64,000 nt of DNA. It comes from Christensenellaceae bacterium (lineage in GTDB: Bacteria > Bacillota > Clostridia > Christensenellales > UBA1750). The position numbers were made by a program, and so were the translations under genes. The stretch is taken from assembly GCA_031280685.1 (NCBI GenBank), contig JAITGM010000007.1, forward strand, positions 1 through 64,000, given 5' to 3'. Under the pieces are notes generated by a model. The model worked only from the letters and a program-made list of their open reading frames with translations, did not search any database and was not told the origin of the DNA. Every line of letters starts with the position of its first letter. Within the stretch, counting starts at the first letter, position 1. Shown piece after piece: positions 48,641 to 56,746 of this stretch.

Positions 48641-49951
48641 TCAAGCAAAAATCTCCTCCGCGATCTCCTCCAGAACGCCCAGGCGGAAGGCCATGCGCAG
48701 CGCGCTGTAGCGCGGGCGCAGCAGGAAGGCGCAAAGCATCGCGTCCTTCATGTCCTGCCTGGTCGCGCCGATGCCTTCGGGCGCCGAAGGCCCGCCGGCC
48801 GCTTCGAGCATTTGGGCGAAATCTTCCCTTTTCGCGGCCAAAACGGCCGCTTTTTGCGCAAAACCATCAAAGTGCCGCAAGTAGCCCTCGTATTGTTCCA
48901 CGCTCGTCCTCCCCTCGCCCTGTTCCAGCGGCGCGGCGCGCAAAAAGCCCCCGGCCAGCGGGCCGTAGCCCCGCCGCAGGCGCGCTTCCCAAAGACGCAG
49001 ATCGACGGGCTTGGCCTCCCGCCGTTTTTGGAACAGCTTTTGATAGAACTCGATCATGAAGAGCGTCGCCACGCCGACCTTATCGCCGTGCAGGCTGGGC
49101 TTTTCGCCCCGCAAGAGCTGCCGCATCTCTAAAAAGTGGGCGATATGGTGCTCCGCGCCGGAGGCCGGCCTGGAATTGCCCATCATCTGCATGGCCAGGC
49201 CTGAAAGGGTGAGCCCTTCAGCCAGCCTCGCGGCGGCGCCCTCTTCGCCCGCGGCAAGGCCGGGCGCCAGCTTCTCGCAGCGGGCCAGCGCCTCGCTCAT
49301 CAGCCCAAAGACCGCCTCGCAACGGCTTTCGCCCAAAATCGCCTGGGAAAGCTCCCAGTCGAGCAGGGCGATGTGCTTGCCCAGCATGTCGCCCAGGCCC
49401 GCCGCGACCATCTTGCGCGGCGCGGCGGCCAAAATGCCTTCGTCAAAGAGCACGGCCTCGGGCGCGACGGCTTCGTAGGTGATCTTCATCCCCTGATCGA
49501 GCACCGGGGAAACCGAGGAGGCGTAGCCGTCCATCGACGGGGCGGTGCCGAGCACCAAATAGGGCAATTTGAGCCTGTGGGCGACCAGGCGCGTGGAATC
49601 GTTCACCGTGCCCGAGCCCACGGCCAGCAGGAGCGCCGTCTTTTCGCCCGCACGAAGTAGAATCTGCCCCAGGGCCCTTTCATCCGCGTGGATTTCATCG
49701 CCCAGCAGGATCGCCTCGGCCTGCGGCAAGCCGCGCAGCGCCTCGCTGACCAGGGGCCCTGCGAGCGCCTTCGTGGTCGCGTCATACACGCAGAGGATCT
49801 GCCCACCCGCGGCCAAGTCCCCCGCCAGGGCGCGGAGCCGCCCAGGCACGCGGCCGCCCGAATAGAGCGCCCTGGTTTGCAGCGCGTGCCGCCGCCCGCA
49901 GGCGCATTCGCCCTCCAAGCGCCTTGCCAGCGCCAAAAGATCTTCCGGCAT
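48641..49951 (-). CDS. sn-glycerol-1-phosphate dehydrogenase (AraM/EgsA-like)
   Basis: The protein has 436 aa. GAGGGGGG lies upstream of the ATG. The iron-containing-alcohol-dehydrogenase-like fold has the NAD-binding loop AVGSGTVNDSTRLVAH, LVLGTAPSMDGYAS and the metal ligands in AGLGDMLGKHIALLDW, SGAEHHIAHFLEM and HGDKVGVATL. It reduces dihydroxyacetone phosphate to sn-glycerol-1-phosphate. In Bacillus, AraM feeds an archaeal-type heptaprenylglyceryl phosphate. Here the neighbour is a HAD phosphatase, not a PcrB-like prenyltransferase. It heads the three-gene unit. Confidence 0.92.
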   Translation of the reverse strand: MPEDLLALARRLEGECACGRRHALQTRALYSGGRVPGRLRALAGDLAAGGQILCVYDATTKALAGPLVSEALRGLPQAEAILLGDEIHADERALGQILLRAGEKTALLLAVGSGTVNDSTRLVAHRLKLPYLVLGTAPSMDGYASSVSPVLDQGMKITYEAVAPEAVLFDEGILAAAPRKMVAAGLGDMLGKHIALLDWELSQAILGESRCEAVFGLMSEALARCEKLAPGLAAGEEGAAARLAEGLTLSGLAMQMMGNSRPASGAEHHIAHFLEMRQLLRGEKPSLHGDKVGVATLFMIEFYQKLFQKRREAKPVDLRLWEARLRRGYGPLAGGFLRAAPLEQGEGRTSVEQYEGYLRHFDGFAQKAAVLAAKREDFAQMLEAAGGPSAPEGIGATRQDMKDAMLCAFLLRPRYSALRMAFRLGVLEEIAEEIFA

Positions 49952-50017
49952 TCAAATCCCCCCTCGTTTTGCCTACACTCTATCATAAAATGATTGGGGA
50001 AACGAGCAAAAAAGGCA

Positions 50018-50046
50018 TTGCAATCACTGTAAAATAGCTGTAAACT
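50018..50046 (+). promoter_or_regulatory. Sigma-A promoter of the Gfo/Idh/MocA gene
   Basis: TTGCAA, 17 bases, TAAACT. The leader contains a small perfect hairpin CGGGAAG-G-CTTCCCG just before the ribosome site. Confidence 0.7.
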
Positions 50047-50106
50047 AGCACCAAGGACGGGAAGGCTTCCCGCCCTAGAGCAAAGAGTAACAGGGAGGTC
50101 TTTCCA

Positions 50107-51213
50107 ATGGGTGAGCAAATCGTCAAGATCGGCATCATCGGCTGCGGCGGCATCGCCAACGGCAAGCACATGCCGAGCCTGAAAAAGTTCGCGGACGTGC
50201 AGATGGTCGCCTTCTGCGATATCGTGAAGGAACGGGCCGAAAAGGCGGCTGCCGAATACGGCGCGCCTGGCGCCAAGGTGTATACCGACTATAAAGAGCT
50301 TTTGAAGGATGAATCGGTCGACGTCGTGCACGTCCTGACTCCGAACATCGACCATAGCTACATCACGGTGGACGCCCTGAACGCGGGCAAGCACGTCATG
50401 TGCGAAAAGCCCATGGCCATCAACACCGCAGAAGCGCAAAAGATGCTCGACGCCGCCAAAAAGACGGGCAAGAAGCTGACCATCGGCTACCAGAACCGCT
50501 TCCGCAACGACTCGCTGTATCTAAAGCAGATCTGCGATAACGGCGACTTAGGCGAGATTTATTACGCCCGCGCAAAGGCCATCCGCCGCCGCGGCGTGCC
50601 CACCTGGGGCGTGTTCATCGATGAGGAAAAGCAGGGCGGCGGGCCGCTGATAGACATCGGCACCCACGCGCTGGATCTGACCCTGTGGATGATGAACAAT
50701 TACGAGCCCGAAATGGTGGTGGGCACCAAATACCGCAAGCTGGCCGATACCGAAAACGCTGCCAACAACTTCGGCCCCTGGGACCCCAAAAAGTTCACCA
50801 CGGAAGACAGCGCCTTTGGCTTCGTGCGCATGAAGAACGGCGCCACCATCGTGGTGGAAAGCTCCTGGGCGCTCAACACCCTCGACATTGGTGAGGCCAG
50901 AACCGCACTTTCGGGCACCAAGGGCGGTGCGGACATGGAAGGCGACCGCGCCAAGGGCGCCCTGCGCATCAACGGCGAGAAGAACTCGCGCATGTTTGTC
51001 GAAACCCCCGAGCTCAACGTGGGCGGGGTTGATTTCTTCGAGGGCGCGGGCAGTTTCAGCGCCTCCGACCTTGAGGCCCGCATGTGGATCGACCACATTA
51101 AGGATCCTTCCAAGCCCCTGACCACCAAGCCCGAGCAGGCCATCGTGGTCACGAAGATCCTCGAAGCCATCTACGAATCCGCCAAGACCGGCAAGCCGGT
51201 GTACTTCGACTAG
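50107..51213 (+). CDS. Gfo/Idh/MocA-family oxidoreductase
   Basis: The protein has 368 aa. GGGAGG precedes the ATG. The Rossmann domain begins KIGIIGCGGIANGKHMPSL and contains HVLTPNIDHSYITVDALNAG and HVMCEKPMAINTAEAQKML, with the conserved EKP Lys that contacts substrate and cofactor. GGPLIDIGTHALDLTLWMMN carries the conserved catalytic-type His (DIGxHxLD). The C-terminal beta-sheet domain mediates oligomerisation. Members oxidise or reduce sugars, inositols and their derivatives with NAD(P). The substrate is not predictable. It is a single gene with promoter and terminator. Confidence 0.93.
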   Translation: MGEQIVKIGIIGCGGIANGKHMPSLKKFADVQMVAFCDIVKERAEKAAAEYGAPGAKVYTDYKELLKDESVDVVHVLTPNIDHSYITVDALNAGKHVMCEKPMAINTAEAQKMLDAAKKTGKKLTIGYQNRFRNDSLYLKQICDNGDLGEIYYARAKAIRRRGVPTWGVFIDEEKQGGGPLIDIGTHALDLTLWMMNNYEPEMVVGTKYRKLADTENAANNFGPWDPKKFTTEDSAFGFVRMKNGATIVVESSWALNTLDIGEARTALSGTKGGADMEGDRAKGALRINGEKNSRMFVETPELNVGGVDFFEGAGSFSASDLEARMWIDHIKDPSKPLTTKPEQAIVVTKILEAIYESAKTGKPVYFD

Positions 51214-51237
51214 GCCCATGGTTACCCGCGCAACATA

Positions 51238-51281
51238 AAATAAGGGCGCCATGCTTCCGTCAGCGTGGCGCCCTTATTTAT
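51238..51281 (+). terminator. Terminator after the Gfo/Idh/MocA gene
   Basis: AAATAAGGGCGCCATGC pairs with GCGTGGCGCCCTTATTT, with T-rich 3' end. It can also act for the minus-strand gene at 51303. Confidence 0.88.
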
Positions 51282-51302
51282 ATTAAGTGAGTTTCTCGCT
51301 GT

Positions 51303-51911
51303 TTATGGAATCGAAGATTGAACCTTGGTCATGACCCCGGCCTGCGTCTGTGGCATTTCGGTCAAATGTGCGACTTGATTCTGTGGGAGATTACGTGAAA
51401 TATCCCAGTCAGTCCCCCCATAAATCGTGTATCCAAGGTATTCATAGCACCATTCCACAACTCCATCACAGCGCATCGCGATCAGATTCGTTATCCCTAC
51501 CCAGGTATTCGATACCGGCGCCGAATATTGCAAAATCTGCGCCAAGCAATAGGGCAAAGATAAATTCTTTAGCTGATTAGCCATTGCTGCCGCATTATCG
51601 CGCGTCAGGCTGCTAATGAATTGGTTTGGCCTGTATACGCCCTTAAACGTGTTACTCGCACTGCCAGAATTCATAAATGTGCTCCATGTCACCAGGCCGA
51701 CTGTCTTGCCCGATCCGCTAGCCTGTATCACCGAATAAGACGCTGATGTTGACGTGTACATCATCCCCGCATGCCATACGTAAGTAGTAAAAACGCCATC
51801 GCGAAACACTGCATAGCCCTGCGCGCCTGTCGCGGCAGAGGCAGGCGCCACGCACAAAACGCACATGGTCAGCACAATCGCAGTCAATCTCACAAATCTA
51901 TTTTTACCCAT
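51303..51911 (-). CDS. Exported protein of unknown function, possibly papain-like
   Basis: The protein has 202 aa. ATG 51911 has GAGGAGAG upstream. The track start at 51962 falls inside the previous gene. A Sec signal peptide (residues 1-27, ending PASAAT) is followed by GYAVFRDGVFTTYVWHAGMM and, further on, IAMRCDGVVEWCYEYLGYTI. A His in the first block and a Cys-Asp-Gly in the second resemble the His-then-Cys order of permuted papain (NlpC/P60, YiiX) proteins, but this is a weak match. Base composition is AT-richer than most of the window. It follows the HEAT-like gene by 31 bases in one operon. Confidence 0.7.
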   Translation of the reverse strand: MGKNRFVRLTAIVLTMCVLCVAPASAATGAQGYAVFRDGVFTTYVWHAGMMYTSTSASYSVIQASGSGKTVGLVTWSTFMNSGSASNTFKGVYRPNQFISSLTRDNAAAMANQLKNLSLPYCLAQILQYSAPVSNTWVGITNLIAMRCDGVVEWCYEYLGYTIYGGTDWDISRNLPQNQVAHLTEMPQTQAGVMTKVQSSIP

Positions 51912-51942
51912 TTTCTCTCCTCTTTCCCTTTTTGTTGAATCC

Positions 51943-53022
51943 CTACTTGTGCTTGTCCACATGCATAATTCCTTCTTTCTCTACAAGCTCGCAAACCCTC
52001 TTGCCTTGCGCCACAAGCTCTGGGGAAGTTTTTGCCTTTTCAAGCCTTTCTACCTGTTTTTTTAAGTAAGGAAGGCAATTGTCGATGGGATTGACCTCCA
52101 TCGACTCGAGAGCAACCTGTAAATCTGCTTCCGAGAGTTTTTCATCCGCAAGCTTTTGTTCTATCACGGGATAGCTTTCATAGACACACCTTAACTTTAC
52201 CAAACGATCTATTTTATCATTTGAAAGCAGATATCTGAGCGCATTCCAGCAATTCATATCCCCGAGAGCATAGGCAATGCTATCCCTGAATTCTTGGGAA
52301 TCCACTTTTGCAAAAAGTTCCTTGCATATTGATAGGAATTTCTCTTGCTCCTGCAGAGATGCGCTTCGCAGCGCAGGACCACCATAAAGTACTGCCCCTC
52401 GAAGTCTTTCCAATGGTTGCTTATCGCTGTCATTCAAAATCGTGTTTAGAACGACTTGAAATTCTCCAGGGTATGTTTGGTATAACCTGCGAATGGCGAT
52501 AAAAGACATATTCGGCTCTGCATTAAGAGCAATTTCCTTCAAAACGCCGGAATCCTTCGGCGCGCTAAAATTAAGCAGTTGTTCTCGAATGCGAATCTCC
52601 ACATTGTTGTCATAAATCAACGCAAAGACCTTCTCGTTGAGCTCATCCGAAACCCTTTCGACCCTAAGGTTATCATATAGAAGCTCGATCGCCAGCATCC
52701 GAGTGACTGCCGGGCGTTTGTCGTCCAAGACCAGTCCCGCCCAAAAGAGTGAATCTCTTTCATTTTCCTTGATGCGTAAGGCAATCGCATAGGGCATCGC
52801 TTCTTCGTTGTAGTCGAGCTTTTTCTCCTCAATTTCAGTTAGGAGTTCCTCTACGCTCTTCTCGTTCAACTCGCGCATGAACGCCTCCGCTTGCTCAACC
52901 GCCTCCTTTGCAGGATGATCCTTCGGGATGTTTTGCGTAGAGAACAGATCCACGCCATACACAGCCATCGGAATGAGAATCAGCAGGCAAACCAGAGCAA
53001 TGATCCAAATCTTTTTCTTCAC
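51943..53022 (-). CDS. Membrane-anchored helical (HEAT-like) protein of unknown function
   Basis: The protein has 359 aa from GTG 53022, which has AAGGAGGGG about 10 bases upstream. The track start at 53070 lies before that site. A short basic end and one helix (IWIIALVCLLILIPMAV, about 5-24) form a signal anchor. The rest is almost all amphipathic helices with ALRIKENERDSLFWAGLVLD, MLAIELLYDNLRVER and SIAYALGDMNCWNALRYLLS, reminiscent of HEAT repeats. It is lower in GC than the surroundings. It heads the two-gene unit with the exported 202-aa protein, from promoter 53108-53135. Confidence 0.7.
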   Translation of the reverse strand: MKKKIWIIALVCLLILIPMAVYGVDLFSTQNIPKDHPAKEAVEQAEAFMRELNEKSVEELLTEIEEKKLDYNEEAMPYAIALRIKENERDSLFWAGLVLDDKRPAVTRMLAIELLYDNLRVERVSDELNEKVFALIYDNNVEIRIREQLLNFSAPKDSGVLKEIALNAEPNMSFIAIRRLYQTYPGEFQVVLNTILNDSDKQPLERLRGAVLYGGPALRSASLQEQEKFLSICKELFAKVDSQEFRDSIAYALGDMNCWNALRYLLSNDKIDRLVKLRCVYESYPVIEQKLADEKLSEADLQVALESMEVNPIDNCLPYLKKQVERLEKAKTSPELVAQGKRVCELVEKEGIMHVDKHK

Positions 53023-53107
53023 CGTTACTTCCCCTCCTTGTTTACTCTCGGTTTTCCATATCGGCTCCATTTCCTTTCCAAGCTCGATAATGGAAACCAG
53101 CGCAACC

Positions 53108-53135
53108 AGAATAAATCATTTTTTTATTCTGTCAA
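53108..53135 (-). promoter_or_regulatory. Sigma-A promoter of the two-gene exported-protein operon
   Basis: Minus strand: TTGACA, 16 bases, TATTCT. Confidence 0.65.
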
Positions 53136-53200
53136 GCGTTAATTCATCACTCGGCTAAATTAACGCCCCCGGATTGCGCCCGCCGGAAACAATCCCCGCC

Positions 53201-53228
53201 TTGAAAGCGTTTCCCCATGTGATATAAT
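53201..53228 (+). promoter_or_regulatory. Sigma-A promoter upstream of the DUF/dus operon
   Basis: TTGAAA, 16 bases, TATAAT. Transcription should start about 18 bases before the GTG at 53253. Confidence 0.8.
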
Positions 53229-53252
53229 GGCGAAGAAGAGAGAAGGGGTTTT

Positions 53253-53783
53253 GTGGACTACGCCATTCGCTTTCTGGCCTGCCTGCTCAAATGGATGGTG
53301 ATCGCGGCCGTCGTGACGGCACTCGGTTTTTCCGCCTTCACGATGGCGATGAACATGAGCCATCTCTATATCCTCGTCACCGAGGGAATGAATACGCGCC
53401 TAAACGTCGCCGTTTGCCTGAGCGACGAGGTCGAACTGCCCAAATTCTTCAGCCAAGAGGCCTACATGAGCGACCCCATCTACGACAAGCGCCGGATCTA
53501 TGAGGATTATGACATGCAGGGCGCCGTCAGCGAGGTGAAGGTCACTTCCATCCACGCCCTGCCCTGGGAAGACAAGGCGATGGTTCGCCTCGAGCAGGTC
53601 GTGGAATCCGTAACCGGCTACTTGCCCATCGCCAAGCAAACCCCCCAGCAGCTCGCCGACCCCAATAAGATCCCCGCCCCTTCTTGGGCGGACGATTCAG
53701 CCTACGAGCTCGAGCTTCAGCGCGAGGGCGACGGCTGGAAGATCGTTCGCCTGACGGAGCTGCCGGATGACGGCCAAAGCTGA
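53253..53783 (+). CDS. Membrane-anchored protein of unknown function upstream of dus
   Basis: The protein has 176 aa. The start is GTG 53253 with GAAGGGG upstream. One long hydrophobic segment (about 5-33, CLLKWMVIAAVVTALGFSAF) is followed by an extracytoplasmic domain of about 140 residues containing AYMSDPIYDKRRIYEDYDMQ, VKVTSIHALPWEDKAMVRLE and YELELQREGDGWKIVRLTEL. The last part resembles lumazine-type or nuclear-transport-factor-like beta strands but I do not recognise a family. Its end overlaps the dihydrouridine synthase start by 17 bases, so the two are co-translated. Function unknown. Confidence 0.75.
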   Translation: MDYAIRFLACLLKWMVIAAVVTALGFSAFTMAMNMSHLYILVTEGMNTRLNVAVCLSDEVELPKFFSQEAYMSDPIYDKRRIYEDYDMQGAVSEVKVTSIHALPWEDKAMVRLEQVVESVTGYLPIAKQTPQQLADPNKIPAPSWADDSAYELELQREGDGWKIVRLTELPDDGQS

Positions 53784-54756
53784 GTTGCAGGCCCTGATTC
53801 CAAAGGGAAGCCTCTTTTTGGCACCCATGGCGGGCGTGGGCGACGCGCCCTTCCGCGCCCTGTGCGCAAGGCAGGGCGCGGATTTTTGCGTCACCGAGAT
53901 GATCTCTGCCAAGGGCCTGGTGCTCGGCCCCCAAAACCGCGAAGAAGTGGCGCTGCTCAGCCGGGTTTCACCCGGCGAGCAGGCCTTTTTGCAGCTTTTC
54001 GGCTCGGAGGATCGCTTTTTGGTCGAGGCCGCGCTGCGCTTTGAGGGCGGCCCTTATCTGGGCATTGATTTCAACCTGGGCTGCCCCGCGCCGAAGATCG
54101 TTTCGAACGGGGATGGCAGCGCGCTGCTGCGCAATCTGCCAAAGGCGCAAAAATCGATCGAAGCGATGGCAAAAGCGCTGAAAAAACCCCTCAGCGTGAA
54201 GATGCGTCTGGGCTGGGACGCGCAAAGCCGCGTCTTTTTAGAAGCCGCCCGCCGCTTTGAGGATGCGGGCGCGGCTTTTATCACCCTGCACGCCCGCACC
54301 CGCAGCCAGTTCTATGGCGAGAAGGCCGATTGGGCGGCCATCGGCGAAACCGCGGCCAAGCTTTCCATCCCCGTCGTGGGCAACGGCGATGTTCGCACGC
54401 CCGAGGATGCCGAGGCCCTGCTGCGCCAAACCGGCTGCCATGCCGTGATGATCGGCCGGGGGGCCATGGGCAACCCCTGGCTGTTTGCGCAAATCAAGCG
54501 GGCACGGCAGGGTCTTGCGCCCTTGCGCGTATCGCCGGGCGAGCGGCTCGAAACCGCGCTCGGGCAGGCGCGCGAGCTGGCCGCGCTGCGCGGGGAGCCC
54601 GCCGCGGTGCGCGAGATGCGCAAGCACATGGCCTGGTATGTGAAGGGCCTGCGCGGCGCCACCGCCGCCAGGCTGCAAATCAACGCCTGCCAAAGCCTAG
54701 GCGCGCTGGAAGAAACGCTGCACGCACTGGCCGCGGCGCAGCCAAGCGAAGGCTAA
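53767..54756 (+). CDS. tRNA-dihydrouridine synthase (DusB-like)
   Basis: The protein has 329 aa. Its ATG lies 17 bases inside the previous gene. The FMN-barrel signatures are LAPMAGVGDAPFRALC, GIDFNLGCPAPKIVSNGDGS (catalytic Cys), VKMRLGWDAQ, LHARTRSQFYGEKADW, PVVGNGDVRTPEDA and MIGRGAMGNPWLF. The C-terminal helical domain (about 245-325) binds tRNA. It reduces specific uridines in the D-loop with NADPH and FMN. A terminator follows at 54868-54896. Confidence 0.95.
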   Translation: MTAKAELQALIPKGSLFLAPMAGVGDAPFRALCARQGADFCVTEMISAKGLVLGPQNREEVALLSRVSPGEQAFLQLFGSEDRFLVEAALRFEGGPYLGIDFNLGCPAPKIVSNGDGSALLRNLPKAQKSIEAMAKALKKPLSVKMRLGWDAQSRVFLEAARRFEDAGAAFITLHARTRSQFYGEKADWAAIGETAAKLSIPVVGNGDVRTPEDAEALLRQTGCHAVMIGRGAMGNPWLFAQIKRARQGLAPLRVSPGERLETALGQARELAALRGEPAAVREMRKHMAWYVKGLRGATAARLQINACQSLGALEETLHALAAAQPSEG

Positions 54757-54867
54757 ATCGCCGCGCCCAACCAAGCGTGCCTGCGGCCCTCGGGCTGCGC
54801 ATTGATGGATGGGGGCCCCTCCACTCCCGCTGCCCGCACCTAATCTACCCAAAAAAGTTTAAAGTAC

Positions 54868-54896
54868 AGGCGCAGGGCAAAGCCGCGCCTTTTTTT
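54868..54896 (+). terminator. Terminator of the dus operon
   Basis: AGGCGC-A-GG pairs with CC-GCGCCT, followed by TTTTTTT. Confidence 0.75.
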
Positions 54897-54968
54897 CGAT
54901 TTTTCAAAAAAAACCGGCAAATCCGCCCTCTCGTTTGTATTGTAAGTGAAAGGAGGGGGATAGACCCA

Positions 54969-55460
54969 ATGACGCATTCCTTGTTGCGTACGGACAAGGA
55001 GATCGTGGAGATTTATTCTCGGCACGTCAGAACGATTTACCGCGTCTGCATTGCCTATATGAGGAACCCTCATGACACCGAGGATGCCGTGCACGACACA
55101 TTCATGAAAATGATCACGTCCAATACGGCATTCGAGAGCGAGGAGCACGAAAAGGCCTGGCTGATCAGAACAGCCATAAATGTGTGCAAAAACGCTCTGA
55201 AGCACTGGCGGCGCAAGGTTGAAAGCATGGACAAAATGGAGGACCTTGAGTATCCTGGCGGCCAAAGCGCAGAAACGAGCGGCCTTTTTGACGAGATTTG
55301 TGCCTTGCCCGATAGGTACAAGGCGGTCGTGTTCCTCTATTATTATGAGGGTTACACCAGCGCTGAGATTGCAAAAATGCTCCACAAACCGCAGTCCACG
55401 ATTACAAATCATCTTTCAGAGGCGAGGAAGTCGCTTCGTAAAATGCTTGGGGGCGATTGA
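54969..55460 (+). CDS. Sigma-70 family RNA polymerase sigma factor (ECF type)
   Basis: The protein has 163 aa. ATG 54969 has AAAGGAGGGGG upstream. The 376-aa track ORF from 54330 is read-through of the dus gene's other frame and is rejected. Region 2 has YRVCIAYMRNPHDTEDAVHD and FMKMITSNTAFESEEHEKAW. Region 4 has LPDRYKAVVFLYYYEGYTSA and EIAKMLHKPQSTITNHLSEA, a clear helix-turn-helix. The length and lack of region 1 mark it as an ECF sigma. The stop overlaps the possible TTG start of the next gene, so they are coupled. The regulon is unknown. Confidence 0.93.
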   Translation: MTHSLLRTDKEIVEIYSRHVRTIYRVCIAYMRNPHDTEDAVHDTFMKMITSNTAFESEEHEKAWLIRTAINVCKNALKHWRRKVESMDKMEDLEYPGGQSAETSGLFDEICALPDRYKAVVFLYYYEGYTSAEIAKMLHKPQSTITNHLSEARKSLRKMLGGD

Positions 55461-55462
55461 AA

Positions 55463-56449
55463 GTGAAAAATAGGCGCATCGTTGAAGCATGGAACAAAAC
55501 CGATCCCAGCATCGAGGCCGAGCGCCGTATGCTTGACGGCATTCTCGCCGACGCGCACCGCATAAACGCCGCAAACAGAAAGGAAGATTTTATGCAAAAG
55601 CAACCCGTTTATAAATACAGGCCGCATCGTCGTTTCGCGGCCGTGGTGATCGCGGCCCTGCTCATGTTGGCCCTTGCAGGAACGGCATTCGCCATCTATC
55701 GTTTCTGCATGAAGGACTTGGCCGGCCCAACTTCGCAGATCGGCGCGGAAGAAGTACGCACCCTTTCCTTAAACGGGCTGAAAGGATCCCCGGAATATGA
55801 AGCCGCGCAGGAATGGGAAGCCCACATCCACGCTTGGTATGCCGCGGGGGAAAATTTAGCCGCGCCAGATTTGGTTCCCGATGCGTATTCCGAATACAAC
55901 GCGTTCTCGCGGGAGGCCAAGGGCACTCTGGATGGGATTTTGCAGAAATACGGTCTGAAAATGCACGCGGCCCCGGTTGACCTGAGCTCCCTTGATGCGC
56001 TCTATTCCGCGCTAGGGGTCAGCGGTTTTATGCCCGCAGCGGGCAGTAACGGGGAATACCCCGTCAGCGGCAGGCTCTATGAGGACGCCACCTTTAGTTT
56101 TAACAGCGCTGCCGCATTGCCTTCTGGCGTTGATCTGCGCTACCAGTTCTATCGCTTCGCGAAAGGCTCCCTAACGCGCACGGGCTTCCTGATTGCCGAT
56201 GCCGATGCCTTGGATGAATGGACATACCCCACCGCGGGCGGCGTGAACGTTCTTCTGGCCATCGGGGCGAACAAATCCATACTGGCCGCAGATCTTGATA
56301 ATGGGTTTGTGTTTATAAACGTCCTCGCCGGCACGGAAAACGGCAATATCAACGCGAATTCCTTCGGCGCAAAAGCAATCACGAAGGCCGACCTTGAAGC
56401 CTTCGCCGACAGCTTTGGCTTTCCCGTGATAGACAGCTTGGCAAAATAA
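55463..56449 (+). CDS. Membrane protein co-encoded with the ECF sigma (putative anti-sigma)
   Basis: The protein has 328 aa. GTG 55463 has GGGGG 8 bases upstream; a TTG at 55457 is also possible. About 55 cytoplasmic residues, rich in Arg and Asn and with EAERRMLDGILADAHRI, precede one membrane helix (AVVIAALLMLALAGTAFAIY). About 250 residues lie outside, with GLYEDATFSF-like and ADLDNGFVFINVLAGTE motifs that I do not recognise. The sigma-then-membrane-protein order is that of sigma/anti-sigma pairs, but no zinc-binding HxxxCxxC is present. The large outer domain could be the sensor. Confidence 0.75.
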   Translation: MKNRRIVEAWNKTDPSIEAERRMLDGILADAHRINAANRKEDFMQKQPVYKYRPHRRFAAVVIAALLMLALAGTAFAIYRFCMKDLAGPTSQIGAEEVRTLSLNGLKGSPEYEAAQEWEAHIHAWYAAGENLAAPDLVPDAYSEYNAFSREAKGTLDGILQKYGLKMHAAPVDLSSLDALYSALGVSGFMPAAGSNGEYPVSGRLYEDATFSFNSAAALPSGVDLRYQFYRFAKGSLTRTGFLIADADALDEWTYPTAGGVNVLLAIGANKSILAADLDNGFVFINVLAGTENGNINANSFGAKAITKADLEAFADSFGFPVIDSLAK

Positions 56450-56746
56450 GCGGCAAAAGCGCTGCGTCCCCTTGAATGCAGCGGCTCGGCTCGCGCCTTC
56501 GGGGGCGATCCCCGGAGGCATAGCCTCCGGGGATCGGCGGGCGGGCGAACGCCTTCGCGCCGAGGGCCTTCGGGCTGCATGGCATGGATCTGGCCTCTGC
56601 CTCGGCGCAAAACCGCCCGCGCAAGTAAAGAATTGACGCCATAAAACATGGCAGCGCTGCCGAACTTCGTCTTTGCCCTCATATTTCTTCCCAAAAACGG
56701 CAATGCTCTTTGAAAGGAATGGTTTTTAGGAGGGAATAAAGAGAAT
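56450..56746. other. Intergenic region with palindromes
   Basis: About 300 bases without a credible gene. It holds the perfect 14-bp hairpin 56506-56536, the 12-base palindrome GGCAGCGCTGCC at 56650-56661 and a TTGACG at 56634 with no matching -10. The ribosome site of the next gene is AGGAGGG at about 56730. Confidence 0.6.
56506..56536. repeat. Perfect 14-bp hairpin
   Basis: CGATCCCCGGAGGC, ATA, GCCTCCGGGGATCG. It has no T run. It may be related to the palindromes at 28.6 kb, which share the CCGGAGG core. Confidence 0.8.

Noticed and set aside
54330-54968. N-terminal extension of the sigma-factor ORF
   Set aside because: It is another frame of the dus gene plus its terminator; the real ATG with ribosome site is at 54969.
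56633-56661. TTGACG followed by the GGCAGCGCTGCC palindrome as a regulated promoter
   Set aside because: No -10 hexamer at 16-18 bases; the palindrome occupies that place.
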